From Pollenia angustigena (Eukaryota; Arthropoda; Insecta; Diptera; Polleniidae), in the NCBI GenBank assembly GCA_930367215.1, contig OV884059.1, positions 159,276,511 to 159,340,510 on the forward strand: a stretch of DNA of 64,000 nucleotides, in the 5' to 3' direction. This document shows, piece by piece, positions 1 to 10,248 of this stretch. Under the pieces are notes generated by a model. The model saw only the letters and a program-made list of their open reading frames with translations. It did no database searches and was not told where the DNA came from. Each line of letters starts with the position of its first letter. Positions within the stretch are counted from its first letter, which is position 1. Made by a program: the position numbers and the translations under genes.

Positions 1-334
1 ATAAGCGTGACCAATAAATTGGTAAAAGTTTAGCTTTATTTTTAACACTTTTTATTGACTGAACTTTATTTGTAAGAAGGTGCTTGTTTAATGTAATTAA
101 GAAACTGTTGAATGATGTTTGATCCAGCAAACGTTTTCGAATGCAAACAAAACATAATTAATTTAAAAAATTTAGTTAAAAAAAAAAAATATTTATTTAT
201 TTAAGTTATTTTGGAAACCAAAAAAATATTGAATTTTATTTTAAATAAAGACAAAAATTTGTATGAGAATTGAATGAGATGTTTTATTTTAATAGTGTTT
301 TATTAAAACTAAAAAATACGTCAACAGTGACGAA
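1..334. other. AT-rich spacer at unit start
   Basis: No coding potential was recognised. It contains A and T homopolymer runs (poly-A near 178-189) whose length varies between units, as expected for slippage. It may include 3' flanking DNA of the preceding unit's DUF4806 gene. The equivalent stretch opens every unit. In units 10 and 12 it is cut after about 80 bp by the large shared deletion. Confidence 0.7.
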
Positions 335-456
335 TATATGAATCAGTACTGACTAGTCAGCTGTGGCCGGTATATGCGTCAGTACTGATCAGTCAGTACT
401 GACTGGTCAGCTGTGTCCGTTATATGCATCAGTACTGACTAGTCAGCTGTGTCCGG
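335..456. repeat. Nested palindromic mini-repeat (three copies)
   Basis: Three diverged copies of a motif reading tatatg-n-n-tcagtactgac...gtcagctgtg-n-ccg lie in tandem. Within them TCAGTACTGA and CTGACTAGTCAG are each perfect palindromes. The middle copy carries an extra segment that makes a 26-bp palindrome at 385-410, with one mismatch in this unit. The 26-bp palindrome is perfect at 4030-4055, 7632-7657, 11277-11302, 14924-14949, 18516-18541, 29308-29333, 44084-44109, 47195-47220, 50830-50855, 54463-54488 and 58095-58120. It has one mismatch at 34884-34909. Units 7, 8, 13 and 19 carry contracted versions, and units 10 and 12 lack the region. Function is unknown. Confidence 0.9.
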
Positions 457-1237
457 TTTTTGAGCACTCAATAATCTTGAGCAACCTACATATAGTTGTC
501 GATATGAAAAGCAATGAATGGGCGCCTAAATATATTCCAGCCAATGGACCATACGCATTCCGAAAAAGTACAAAAAGTACCAATTTGATCCATTTTTTAC
601 CCCTTAAAAAGTGCCGTATATTTTGTACTTTTTATACCAAATGCAACGAAGTACTAAAAGTACGAGCTTTGACTCATTTTATTCCCCCAGAAAGTACTCT
701 GTACGTTAATTTAGGTTATGTTTTATATGAATACCAAATTTTTCGAAGAGATAAAAAGTAACAGTTTTATCCCAATTTTATCCATTAAAAAATACCGTAT
801 ATTTTGATCTCGACCATATGCAATCTGTATACCAAATTTATCCAAAAGAGAAAAAGTATCAAAAGTAAAACATTTTTCGTTTTAACCTCTTAAAATATAC
901 CCCACTTAAATCTGGACAATATCTCTAGCCAAATTTTTTGAAAATAAGAAAGTACCAAAACTAAAAGAGAAAAAGTGTTAAAAGTTGCCAAAAAAAGAAG
1001 CAACATTTCTTAAAAATATATATACAAGGTAGATCAAAAAAGACCTACCCCCACCCATGTTTTATTTTGTAACTAGCTTTTACCCGTGACGTCGTTCACT
1101 TTAAGATTTAAAGAAATGGGGTTATCCAGTAAAATATTTACAGAAAATTTATTTTGTTTTCTACGTCATTACTTATTTTATGTTAAAATATGTCTATAAA
1201 CAACATTTTAAGATTTGTTATATTCCGCTAATATAAT
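457..1237. other. Non-coding AT-rich segment with recurring GTAC words
   Basis: Words such as aaaagtac, agtaccaa and ataccaaatt recur at irregular spacing (near 570, 580, 640, 650, 690, 730, 830 and 950). ataccgtatattttg repeats, slightly changed, gtgccgtatattttg. A small inverted repeat, GGTAGATC-(A)6-GACCTACC, sits at 1028-1049. The open frame spanning 363-761 is not accepted as a gene: it starts on GTG, runs through the palindromes, and is broken in several units. This is probably decayed transposon sequence, but I cannot name the family. The same segment is present in all units except 10 and 12. Confidence 0.6.
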
Positions 1238-2145
1238 GGGTGATTTTTTAGCTATTATCTTTTTGGCAGCACTGGTTTAAACAGCTGACGCACGTTTCGT
1301 GTTTTGTTTCACTGTCAAACATCTTCAGTTTGGTCTATAATTTAACCATGAATCGTCTTACAAACGAACAACGCTTGCAAATTATTGAATTTTATTATCA
1401 AAATGCGTGCTCTGTTAAGAAAATTCATCGCGCGCTTCTTGTGTTCAGCGACGAAGCTCATTTTTGGCTCAATGGGTAAGTTAATAAGCCGAATTGTCGA
1501 TTTTGGAGTGAAGATCAGCCAGAAGCATTGCAAGAGCTATTTATGCATCGAGAAAAAGTCACAGTTTGGTGCGGTTTATGGGCTGGTGGCATCATTGGAC
1601 CGTTCCAAGATGATGCGAATCGTAACGTAACTGTGAATGGTGAGCGCTACCGTGAGATGATATCCAACTTTTTTTTGCCCAAAATGCAAGAGCTTGTTGA
1701 CTTGCACGACATGTGGTTTCAACAAGACGGTGCCACATGCCACACAGCACGCTTAACAATGGACTTATTGAGAGGCGAGTTCGGTGAACATTTTATTTCA
1801 CGTTCGGGACCGGTCAATTGGCCGCCTAGATCGTGCGATTTAACGTCTTTAGACTATTTTTTGTGCGGCTACGTTAAAGCTCATGTCTATACACACATGC
1901 CCGCTTCAATTGACGCATTGGAAGAAAACATTGAAGCATTTATTCGTGAGATACCGGCCGAAATGTTGGAAACAGAATGCCAACATTGGACTAAGCGGAT
2001 GGACCATTTGAGGCGCAATCACGGTCAACATTTGCATGAAATAATCTTCAAACATTTAATTATATGGACCGTACTATCGATTCAAATAAAGATTTCATGC
2101 ATTTTTCTGAATTTTATGAGTTTTTTTTACAACTTTCCTATAGCT
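1238..2145 (+). mobile_element. Defective Tc1/mariner-superfamily element
   Basis: The left terminus starts gggtgattttttagctatta at 1238, 110 bp before the transposase ATG. On the right, ctatagct at 2138-2145 matches the inverted inner part of that terminus (aatagct), but the outer bases expected to read taaaaaatcaccc are replaced by cccctac. The right inverted repeat is therefore truncated and the element cannot move by itself. Left termini in other units lie at 4883, 8485, 12130, 15727, 19369, 22928, 26520, 30161, 35737, 41291, 48039, 51683, 55316, 58939 and 62569. Units 10, 12 and 14 lack the left end. All copies share the same breakpoints, so the insertion and its damage predate amplification. 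Confidence 0.8.
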
Positions 2146-2175
2146 CCCCTACAAGAAATGGATGACCGAAACTAA
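1348..2175 (+). pseudogene. Mariner-type transposase relic, unit 1
   Basis: The frame opens with MNRLTNEQRLQIIEFYYQNA, the DNA-binding helix-turn-helix typical of insect mariner-like transposases. By residue 33 it jumps to the catalytic core (FSDEAHFWLNG, first Asp at residue 35). Roughly 100 residues normally lying between these parts are missing. Codon 44 (1477-1479) is TAA where the family has Tyr. After it the frame continues with WCGLWAGGIIGP, FQQDGATCHTAR (second Asp) and RSCDLTSLDYFLCGYVK (third Asp, 36 residues after the second). The normal end lies near HEIIFKH (2055), and the last ~39 codons are probably read-through. Alternatives among DDD transposases are possible at subfamily level; the superfamily call is firm. 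Confidence 0.9.
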
Positions 2176-2847
2176 TACACACGCACTATTTTTGTTTGTT
2201 TTTATTGTTACGAGTGGCGTTGCCACTCGTGTGCGTTTGTATACCAAATTAGGAATATTTTGCAAAGCCCAAATTTTATTAATCTTTTCTTCTTATTTTT
2301 ATATATACTTAATAATATGTTGAATATATCTGTTAATACGTTTCATAAATTTTAATAATTATAAGAATTTAGCTAAATTTGTATTAATTATTTAAAAAAA
2401 AAGTGGTGGAATTTTGGGAATTGCTGTTGTTAAAAACATTTTAGGAAGAAATGTTTGCTAGTGGCAACGCTAATTACTCCAGGAATGAAATGCGTATGTA
2501 AGAGTGAAACAACGAATGTATGTTAGACAGTTTCATTTTTGAATGGAATGTGTAAAATATGTAAAAAATTCAAGATTAATTTTAAAAGCGAAAGGAATTT
2601 TATGAAATTGTGACGTGCGCCCATTATATTATTTAAAATAAATATAAAAAAAGTGAAATAAAAATTGACAGTGACAATAAAGAGTGATAAAAAATAATAT
2701 TTGCCTTGACAGAAAGCAAGAATTGAGTGACAATAAAAATAACACAAATACCTATTAAAATATAAAAAAGTGACAATAAGATAGAAAATACCTATTAAGA
2801 AATTAAATTAAATAATAAAAGTATACTTTTTGTGATAAAAGATAACT
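2176..2847. other. AT-rich region between transposon relic and DUF4806 gene
   Basis: A hairpin with 9-bp arms and a gtt loop (acgagtggc-gtt-gccactcgt) lies at 2210-2230. The word gcgttgccact at 2217-2227 is repeated inverted as agtggcaacgc at 2460-2470, which could be the ends of a ~250-bp MITE; this is weak. Further on, agtgacaataa recurs at 2670, 2726 and 2769, the last two with a shared atacctattaa tail at a 43-bp period. A TATA-like tataaaaaag sits at 2761. Any promoter of the downstream gene should lie here. I see no coding sequence on either strand; the minus-strand frame at 2523-2747 is low-complexity. Confidence 0.55.
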
Positions 2848-2994
2848 ATGAAAAAAAGACGTTTGCAAAATTGTCTATCATTGGAAAAAAAGACATTTGA
2901 GTCCAAAATTAAAATGTATAGAAGGTTAATAGAAAACGAAGATAGTGCACGAAGTGAAAGATCTAGTATACAACCTGTTCCATCAATAAGCTAA
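2848..2994 (+). CDS. Small upstream frame, probable out-of-frame 5' part of the DUF4806 gene
   Basis: A 48-codon frame begins MKKRRLQNCLSLEKKTFESK and is rich in Lys, Arg and Glu, compatible with a helical charged region. It stops at TAA 2992-2994, 7 nt before the ATG of the DUF4806 frame and in a different phase. The following frame is open back to 2990, reading AKIL then MECK. A single extra base around 2986-2990 would explain the break, so this is most likely the former 5' coding part of the same gene, or now a short upstream ORF. Copies lie at 6450-6596, 10095-10241, 13740-13886, 17337-17483, 20918-21064, 24538-24684, 28130-28276, 31771-31917, 33703-33849, 37347-37493, 39280-39426, 42902-43048, 49649-49795, 53281-53427, 56913-57059 and 60549-60695. 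Unit 14 (ATG 46016) lost one A and is frameshifted. Translation is unproven. Confidence 0.45.
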   Translation: MKKRRLQNCLSLEKKTFESKIKMYRRLIENEDSARSERSSIQPVPSIS

Positions 2995-3001
2995 AATTCT
3001 A

Positions 3002-3581
3002 ATGGAGTGTAAAGTAGGCATAAAAAAAGCCCAAGAGTACCTCAGCCGCATGACAGGAGAGACTTCTGATCAAGGGCTTGATGAGACCGCCAGCATGCTC
3101 CCCTTGCGGACCACAACAGCAGTGCAAGAAATAGAGGAGAAGCTAGACTCCGATTACGCTCAGGCCATGGTAACAATCACAATATTTTATATATTTTACT
3201 TGCTCAAACAGTAATTCAACTTCTTTACAGAAGTCCTATATTCATAAAATTAAAGGTGTTTCTTTAGATGTTGGCAGTGTTTTTAGTGCATCGTTTGCAG
3301 ATGATTTGCTATATAAATATAATTGGGATGGAAGGTGGGGAAAACTTCCGTTGTCAAATCTCACGCTGCTAAATAAAATTGTAAGAGGTATGTACAGACA
3401 TTAAATAATTTTAGTCTTTGAATATTTAACATTTCTGTCTTTTTTTTTACTTCATATTTTAGATGTTTTTCAGAACCTAGGAGCCGGGGAGTATGAAAAA
3501 AGTATAAGAAAAGCGGTTGAACGTGCCCACCATAGGGTAAAGCAACAAAAATACATAAAAGAAAAAGGGGTTAATAAATAA
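3002..3581 (+). CDS. DUF4806-domain protein, three exons, unit 1
   Basis: Exons are 3002-3169, 3231-3387 and 3463-3581. Introns of 61 and 75 bp have GT...AG ends, with acceptors ctttacag and catattttag. Joined, they encode 147 residues without a stop. Residues ~41-133 resemble DUF4806, a domain of unknown function known from insects and other animals. It reads as an acidic-basic helix (VQEIEEKLDSDYAQAM), then LLYKYNWDGRWGKLPLSNL with Trp88 and Trp92, then a helical C-terminus rich in Lys and Arg. Overlapping AATAAA signals cover the stop codon (3573-3582). The protein is short for the family and lacks most of an N-terminal region. This copy has Phe74 where others have Ile. Gene structure is clear; expression and function are unknown. 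Confidence 0.8.
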
Positions 3582-3645
3582 AATGACGACAATTTTTTTA
3601 ATTTAAACTAAAATAATCAATCTAAAAGAGAAAAAAAATCAAAAA
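3582..3645. other. Short spacer ending the unit
   Basis: This is A/T-rich DNA just after the poly-A signals, with a variable poly-A tract (agagaaaaaaaatcaaaaa). Units 4 and 6 share the variant ending aaccaaaaa and units 5 and 7 share agagagaaaaaatc, which helps to trace which units were copied together. Confidence 0.7.
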
Positions 3646-4992
3646 ATAAGCGTGACCAATAAATTGGTAAAAGTTTAGCTTTATTTTTAACACTTTTTAT
3701 TGACTGAACTTTATTTGTAAGAAGGTGCTTGTTTAATGTAATTAAGAAACTGTTGAATGATGTTTGATCCAGCAAACGTTTTCGAATGCAAACAAAACAT
3801 AATTAATTTAAAAAATTTAGTTAAAAAAAAAAAATATTTATTTATTTAAGTTATTTTGGAAACCAAAAAAATATTGAATTTTATTTTAAATAAAGACAAA
3901 AATTTGTATGAGAATTGAATGAGATGTTTTATTTTAATAGTGTTTTATTAAAACTAAAAAATACGTCAACAGTGACGAATATATGAATCAGTACTGACTA
4001 GTCAGCTGTGGCCGGTATATGCGTCAGTACTGACCAGTCAGTACTGACTGGTCAGCTGTGTCCGTTATATGCATCAGTACTGACTAGTCAGCTGTGTCCG
4101 GTTTTTGAGCACTCAATAATCTTGAGCAACCTACATATAGTTGTCGATATGAAAAGCAATGAATGGGTGCCTAAATATATTCCAGCCAATGGACCATACG
4201 CATTCCGAAAAAGTACAAAAAGTACCAATTTGATCCATTTTTTACCCCTTAAAAAGTGCCGTATATTTTGTACTTTTTATACCAAATGCAACGAAGTACT
4301 AAAAGTACGAGCTTTGACTCATTTTATTCCCCCAGAAAGTACTCTGTACGTTAATTTAGGTTATGTTTTATATGAATACCAAATTTTTCGAAGAGATAAA
4401 AAGTAACAGTTTTATCCCAATTTTATCCATTAAAAAATACCGTATATTTTGATCTCGACCATATGCAATCTGTATACCAAATTTATCCAAAAGAGAAAAA
4501 GTATCAAAAGTAAAACATTTTTCGTTTTAACCTCTTAAAATATACCCCACTTAAATCTGGACAATATCTCTAGCCAAATTTTTTGAAAATAAGAAAGTAC
4601 CAAAACTAAAAGAGAAAAAGTGTTAAAAGTTGCCAAAAAAAGAAGCAACATTTCTTAAAAATATATATACAAGGTAGATCAAAAAAGACCTACCCCCACC
4701 CATGTTTTATTTTGTAACTAGCTTTTACCCGCGACGTCGTTCACTTTAAGATTTAAAGAAATGGGGTTATCCAGTAAAATATTTACAGAAAATTTATTTT
4801 GTTTTCTACGTCATTACTTATTTTATGTTAAAATATGTCTATAAACAACATTTTAAGATTTGTTATATTCCGCTAATATAATGGGTGATTTTTTAGCTAT
4901 TATCTTTTTGGCAGCACTGGTTTAAACAGCTGATGCACGTTTCGTGTTTTGTTTCACTGTCAAACATCTTCAGTTTGGTCTATAATTTAACC

Positions 4993-5777
4993 ATGAATCG
5001 TCTTACAAACGAACAACGCTTGCAAATTATTGAATTTTATTATCAAAATGCGTGCTCTGTTAAGAAAATTCATCGCGCGCTTCTTGTGTTCAGCGACGAA
5101 GCTCATTTTTGGCTCAATGGGTAAGTTAATAAGCCGAATTGTCGATTTTGGAGTGAAGATCAGCCAGAAGCATTGCAAGAGCTATTTATGCATCGAGAAA
5201 AAGTCACAGTTTGGTGCGGTTTATGGGCTGGTGGCATCATTGGACCGTTCCAAGATGATGCGAATCGTAACGTAACTGTGAATGGTGAGCGCTACCGTGA
5301 GATGATATCCAACTTTTTTTTGCCCAAAATGCAAGAGCTTGTTGACTTGCACGACATGTGGTTTCAACAAGACGGTGCCACATGCCACACAGCACGCTTA
5401 ACAATGGACTTATTGAGAGGCGAGTTCGGTGAACATTTTATTTCACGTTCGGGACCGGTCAATTGGCCGCCTAGATCGTGCGATTTAACGTCACACACAT
5501 GCCCGCTTCAATTGACGCATTGGAAGAAAACATTGAAGCATTTATTCGTGAGATACCGGCCGAAATGTTGGAAACAGAATGCCAACATTGGACTAAGCGG
5601 ATGGACCATTTGAGGCGCAATCACGGTCAACATTTGCATGAAATAATCTTCAAACATTTAATTATATGGACCGTACTATCGATTCAAATAAAGATTTCAT
5701 GCATTTTTCTGAATTTTATGAGTTTTTTTTACAACTTTCCTATAGCTCCCCTACAAGAAATGGATGACCGAAACTAA
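4993..5777 (+). pseudogene. Mariner-type transposase relic, unit 2, with 43-bp deletion
   Basis: This copy has the in-frame TAA shared by the array at 5122-5124. It has also lost 43 bp immediately after the codons for RSCDLTS, near 5492. The deletion removes LDYFLCGYVKAHVY and shifts the frame, so the C-terminal part is readable only in another phase. Confidence 0.9.
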
Positions 5778-6603
5778 TACACACGCACTATTTTTGTTTG
5801 TTTTTATTGTTACAAGTGGCGTTGCCACTCGTGTGCGTTTGTATACCAAATTAGGAATATTTTGCAAAGCCCAAATTTTATTAATCTTTTCTTCTTATTT
5901 TTATATATACTTAATAATATGTTGAATATATCTGTTAATACGTTTCATAAATTTTAATAATTATAAGAATTTAGCTAAATTTGTATTAATTATTTAAAAA
6001 AAAAGTGGTGGAATTTTGGGAATTGCTGTTGTTAAAAACATTTTAGGAAGAAATGTTTGCTAGTGGCAACGCTAATTACTCCAGGAATGAAATGCGTATG
6101 TAAGAGTGAAACAACGAATGTATGTTAGACAGTTTCATTTTTGAATGGAATGTGTAAAATATGTAAAAAATTCAAGATTAATTTTAAAAGCGAAAGGAGT
6201 TTTATGAAATTGTGACGTGCGCCCATTATATTATTTAAAATAAATATAATAAAAGTGAAATAAAAATTGACAGTGACAATAAAGAGTGATAAAAAATAAT
6301 ATTTGCCTTGACAGAAAGCAAGAATTGAGTGACAATAAAAATAACACAAATACCTATTAAAATATAAAAAAGTGACAATAAGATAGAAAATACCTATTAA
6401 GAAATTAAATTAAATAATAAAAGTATACTTTTTGTGATAAAAGATAACTATGAAAAAAAGACGTTTGCAAAATTGTCTATCATTGGAAAAAAAGACATTT
6501 GAGTCCAAAATTAAAATGTATAGAAGGTTAATAGAAAACGAAGATAGTGCACGAAGTGAAAGATCTAATATACAACCTGTTCCATCAATAAGATAAAATT
6601 CTA

Positions 6604-7183
6604 ATGGAGTGTAAAGTAGGCATAAAAAAAGCCCAAGAGTACCTCAGCCGCATGACAGGAGAGACTTCTGATCAAGGGCTTGATGAGACCGCCAGCATGC
6701 TCCCCTTGCGGACCACAACAGCAGTGCAAGAAATAGAGGAGAAGCTAGACTCCGATTACGCTCAGGCCATGGTAACAATCACAATATTTTATATATTTTA
6801 CTTGCTCAAACAGTAATTCAACTTCTTTACAGAAGTCCTATATTCATAAAATTAAAGGTGTTTCTTTAGATGTTGGCAGTGTTATTAGTGCATCGTTTGC
6901 AGATGATTTGCTATATAAATATAATTGGGATGGAAGGTGGGGAAAACTTCCGTTGTCAAATCTCACGCTGCTAAATAAAATTGTAAGAGGTATGTACAGA
7001 CATTAAATAATTTTAGTCTTTGAATATTTAACATTTCTGTCTTTTTTTTTACTTCATATTTTAGATGTTTTTCAGAACCTAGGAGCCGGGGAGTATGAAA
7101 AAAGTATAAGAAAAGCGGTTGAACGTGCCCACCATAGGGTAAAGCAACAAAAATACATAAAAGAAAAAGGGGTTAATAAATAA
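6604..7183 (+). CDS. DUF4806-domain protein, three exons, unit 2
   Basis: Exons are 6604-6771, 6833-6989 and 7065-7183, with intact GT...AG introns and no internal stop. The 147-residue product has Ile74 as in most units and no other replacement was noticed, so it represents the array consensus. The TAA stop again overlaps AATAAA. Confidence 0.8.
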
Positions 7184-8594
7184 AATGACGACAATTTTTT
7201 TAATTTAAACTAAAATAATCAATCTAAAAGAGAAAAAAAATCAAAAAATAAGCGTGACCAATAAATTGGTAAAAGTTTAGCTTTATTTTTAACACTTTTT
7301 ATTGACTGAACTTTATTTGTAAGAAGGTGCTTGTTTAATGTAATTAAGAAACTGTTGAATGATGTTTGATCCAGCAAACGTTTTCGAATGCAAACAAAAC
7401 ATAATTAATTTAAAAAATTTAGTTAAAAAAAAAAAATATTTATTTATTTAAGTTATTTTGGAAACCAAAAAAATATTGAATTTTATTTTAAATAAAGACA
7501 AAAATTTGTATGAGAATTGAATGAGATGTTTTATTTTAATAGTGTTTTATTAAAACTAAAAAATACGTCAACAGTGACGAATATATGAATCAGTACTGAC
7601 TAGTCAGCTGTGGCCGGTATATGCGTCAGTACTGACCAGTCAGTACTGACTGGTCAGCTGTGTCCGTTATATGCATCAGTACTGACTAGTCAGCTGTGTC
7701 CGGTTTTTGAGCACTCAATAATCTTGAGCAACCTACATATAGTTGTCGATATGAAAAGCAATGAATGGGCGCCTAAATATATTCCAGCCAATGGACCATA
7801 CGCATTCCGAAAAAGTACAAAAAGTACCAATTTGATCCATTTTTTACCCCTTAAAAAGTGCCGCATATTTTGTACTTTTTATACCAAATGCAACGAAGTA
7901 CTAAAAGTACGAGCTTTGACTCATTTTATTCCCCCAGAAAGTACTCTGTTCGTTAATTTATGTTATGTTTTATATGAATACCAAATTTTTCGAAGAGATA
8001 AAAAGTAACAGTTTTATCCCAATTTTATCCATTAAAAAATACCGTATATTTTGATCTCGACCATATGCAATCTGTATACCAAATTTATCCAAAAGAGAAA
8101 AAGTATCAAAAGTAAAACATTTTTCGTTTTAACCTCTTAAAATATACCCCACTTAAATCTGGACAATATCTCTAGCCAAATTTTTTGAAAATAAGAAAGT
8201 ACCAAAACTAAAAGAGAAAAAGTGTTAAAAGTTGCCAAAAAAAGAAGCAACATTTCTTAAAAATATATATACAAGGTAGATCAAAAAAGACCTACCCCCA
8301 CCAATGTTTTATTTTGTAACTAGCTTTTACCCGTGACGTCGTTCACTTTAAGATTTAAAGAAATGGGGTTATCCAGTAAAATATTTACAGAAAATTTATT
8401 TTGTTTTCTACGTCATTACTTATTTTATGTTAAAATATGTCTATAAACAACATTTTAAGATTTGTTATATTCCGCTAATATAATGGGTGATTTTTTAGCT
8501 ATTATCTTTTTGGCAGCACTGGTTTAAACAGCTGACGCACGTTTCGTGTTTTGTTTCACTGTCAAACATCTTCAGTTTGGTCTATAATTTAACC

Positions 8595-9422
8595 ATGAAT
8601 CGTCTTACAAACGAACAACGCTTGCAAATTATTGAATTTTATTATCAAAATGCGTGCTCTGTTAAGAAAATTCATCGCGCGCTTCTTGTGTTCAGCGACG
8701 AAGCTCATTTTTGGCTCAATGGGTAAGTTAATAAGCCGAATTGTCGATTTTGGAGTGAAGATCAGCCAGAAGCATTGCAAGAGCTATTTATGCATCGAGA
8801 AAAAGTCACAGTTTGGTGCGGTTTATGGGCTGGTGGCATCATTGGACCGTTCCAAGATGATGCGAATCGTAACGTAACTGTGAATGGTGAGCGCTACCGT
8901 GAGATGATATCCAACTTTTTTTTGCCCAAAATGCAAGAGCTTGTTGACTTGCACGACATGTGGTTTCAACAAGACGGTGCCACATGCCACACAGCACGCT
9001 TAACAATGGACTTATTGAGAGGCGAGTTCGGTGAACATTTTATTTCACGTTCGGGACCGGTCAATTGGCCGCCTAGATCGTGCGATTTAACGTCTTTAGA
9101 CTATTTTTTGTGCGGCTACGTTAAAGCTCATGTCTATACACACATGCCCGCTTCAATTGACGCATTGGAAGAAAACATTGAAGCATTTATTCGTGAGATA
9201 CCGGCCGAAATGTTGGAAACAGAATGCCAACATTGGACTAAGCGGATGGACCATTTGAGGCGCAATCACGGTCAACATTTGCATGAAATAATCTTCAAAC
9301 ATTTAATTATATGGACCGTACTATCGATTCAAATAAAGATTTCATGCATTTTTCTGAATTTTATGAGTTTTTTTTACAACTTTCCTATAGCTCCCCTACA
9401 AGAAATGGATGACCGAAACTAA
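8595..9422 (+). pseudogene. Mariner-type transposase relic, unit 3
   Basis: Consensus form of the relic. The helix-turn-helix segment is joined directly to the first catalytic Asp block, TAA interrupts codon 44 (8724-8726), and the remainder is open to 9422. The three Asp positions of the catalytic triad are still encoded, but no functional protein can be made. Confidence 0.9.
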
Positions 9423-10248
9423 TACACACGCACTATTTTTGTTTGTTTTTATTGTTACAAGTGGCGTTGCCACTCGTGTGCGTTTGTATACCAAATTAGG
9501 AATATTTTGCAAAGCCCAAATTTTATTAATCTTTTCTTCTTATTTTTATATATACTTAATAATATGTTGAATATATCTGTTAATACGTTTCATAAATTTT
9601 AATAATTATAAGAATTTAGCTAAATTTGTATTAATTATTTAAAAAAAAAGTGGTGGAATTTTGGGAATTGCTGTTGTTAAAAACATTTTAGGAAGAAATG
9701 TTTGCTAGTGGCAACGCTAATTACTCCAGGAATGAAATGCGTATGTAAGAGTGAAACAACGAATGTATGTTAGACAGTTTCATTTTTGAATGGAATGTGT
9801 AAAATATGTAAAAAATTCAAGATTAATTTTAAAAGCGAAAGGAGTTTTATGAAATTGTGACGTGCGCCCATTATATTATTTAAAATAAATATAATAAAAG
9901 TGAAATAAAAATTGACAGTGACAATAAAGAGTGATAAAAAATAATATTTGCCTTGACAGAAAGCAAGAATTGAGTGACAATAAAAATAACACAAATACCT
10001 ATTAAAATATAAAAAAGTGACAATAAGATAGAAAATACCTATTAAGAAATTAAATTAAATAATAAAAGTATACTTTTTGTGATAAAAGATAACTATGAAA
10101 AAAAGACGTTTGCAAAATTGTCTATCATTGGAAAAAAAGACATTTGAGTCCAAAATTAAAATGTATAGAAGGTTAATAGAAAACGAAGATAGTGCACGAA
10201 GTGAAAGATCTAATATACAACCTGTTCCATCAATAAGCTAAAATTCTA

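Larger units (their letters stand above)
1..3645 (+). repeat. Array unit 1 (3645 bp), reference unit
   Basis: Full-length copy used here as the reference for internal coordinates. Private or rare variants: the central palindrome has one mismatch (ctgatcag instead of ctgaccag at 385), the hairpin at 2210-2230 is perfect where other units carry one mismatch, and the DUF4806 gene has Phe instead of Ile at residue 74. Confidence 0.95.
3646..7247 (+). repeat. Array unit 2 (3602 bp)
   Basis: Full-length layout except for a 43-bp deletion in the transposase relic. It shares with unit 3 the variants cgaaaggagttttatg (6193) and aatataataaaagtg (6243), which I did not see elsewhere. The DUF4806 upstream frame ends aga-taa instead of agc-taa. 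Confidence 0.95.

Noticed and set aside
335..456. CRISPR-like or origin-like repeat cluster
   Set aside because: There are only three diverged motif copies without regular spacers, in eukaryotic DNA. The pattern is nested palindromes.
363..761. 132-residue plus-strand open frame recurring in many units (also 4008, 7610, 11255, 34862 and others)
   Set aside because: It begins on GTG, runs through palindromic mini-repeats and GTAC-rich filler, shows no domain-like pattern, and is shortened or broken in units 5, 6, 7, 8, 9, 13 and 19 by small changes.
1342..1533. Minus-strand 63-codon and plus-strand 81-codon frames at the transposase start
   Set aside because: Both overlap the recognised transposase relic in other phases and have no family resemblance; they are shadows of it.
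2523..2747. Minus-strand frame of 74 codons rich in Phe, Ile and Leu
   Set aside because: It is the reverse of AT-rich DNA directly upstream of the DUF4806 gene, and its composition follows base content. It only looks conserved because the array is homogeneous.
3002..3214. Unspliced 70-codon reading of the DUF4806 exon 1
   Set aside because: The last 14 codons are intron sequence. Splicing at GT 3170 and AG 3230 joins two parts of a recognisable domain, which is a better explanation.
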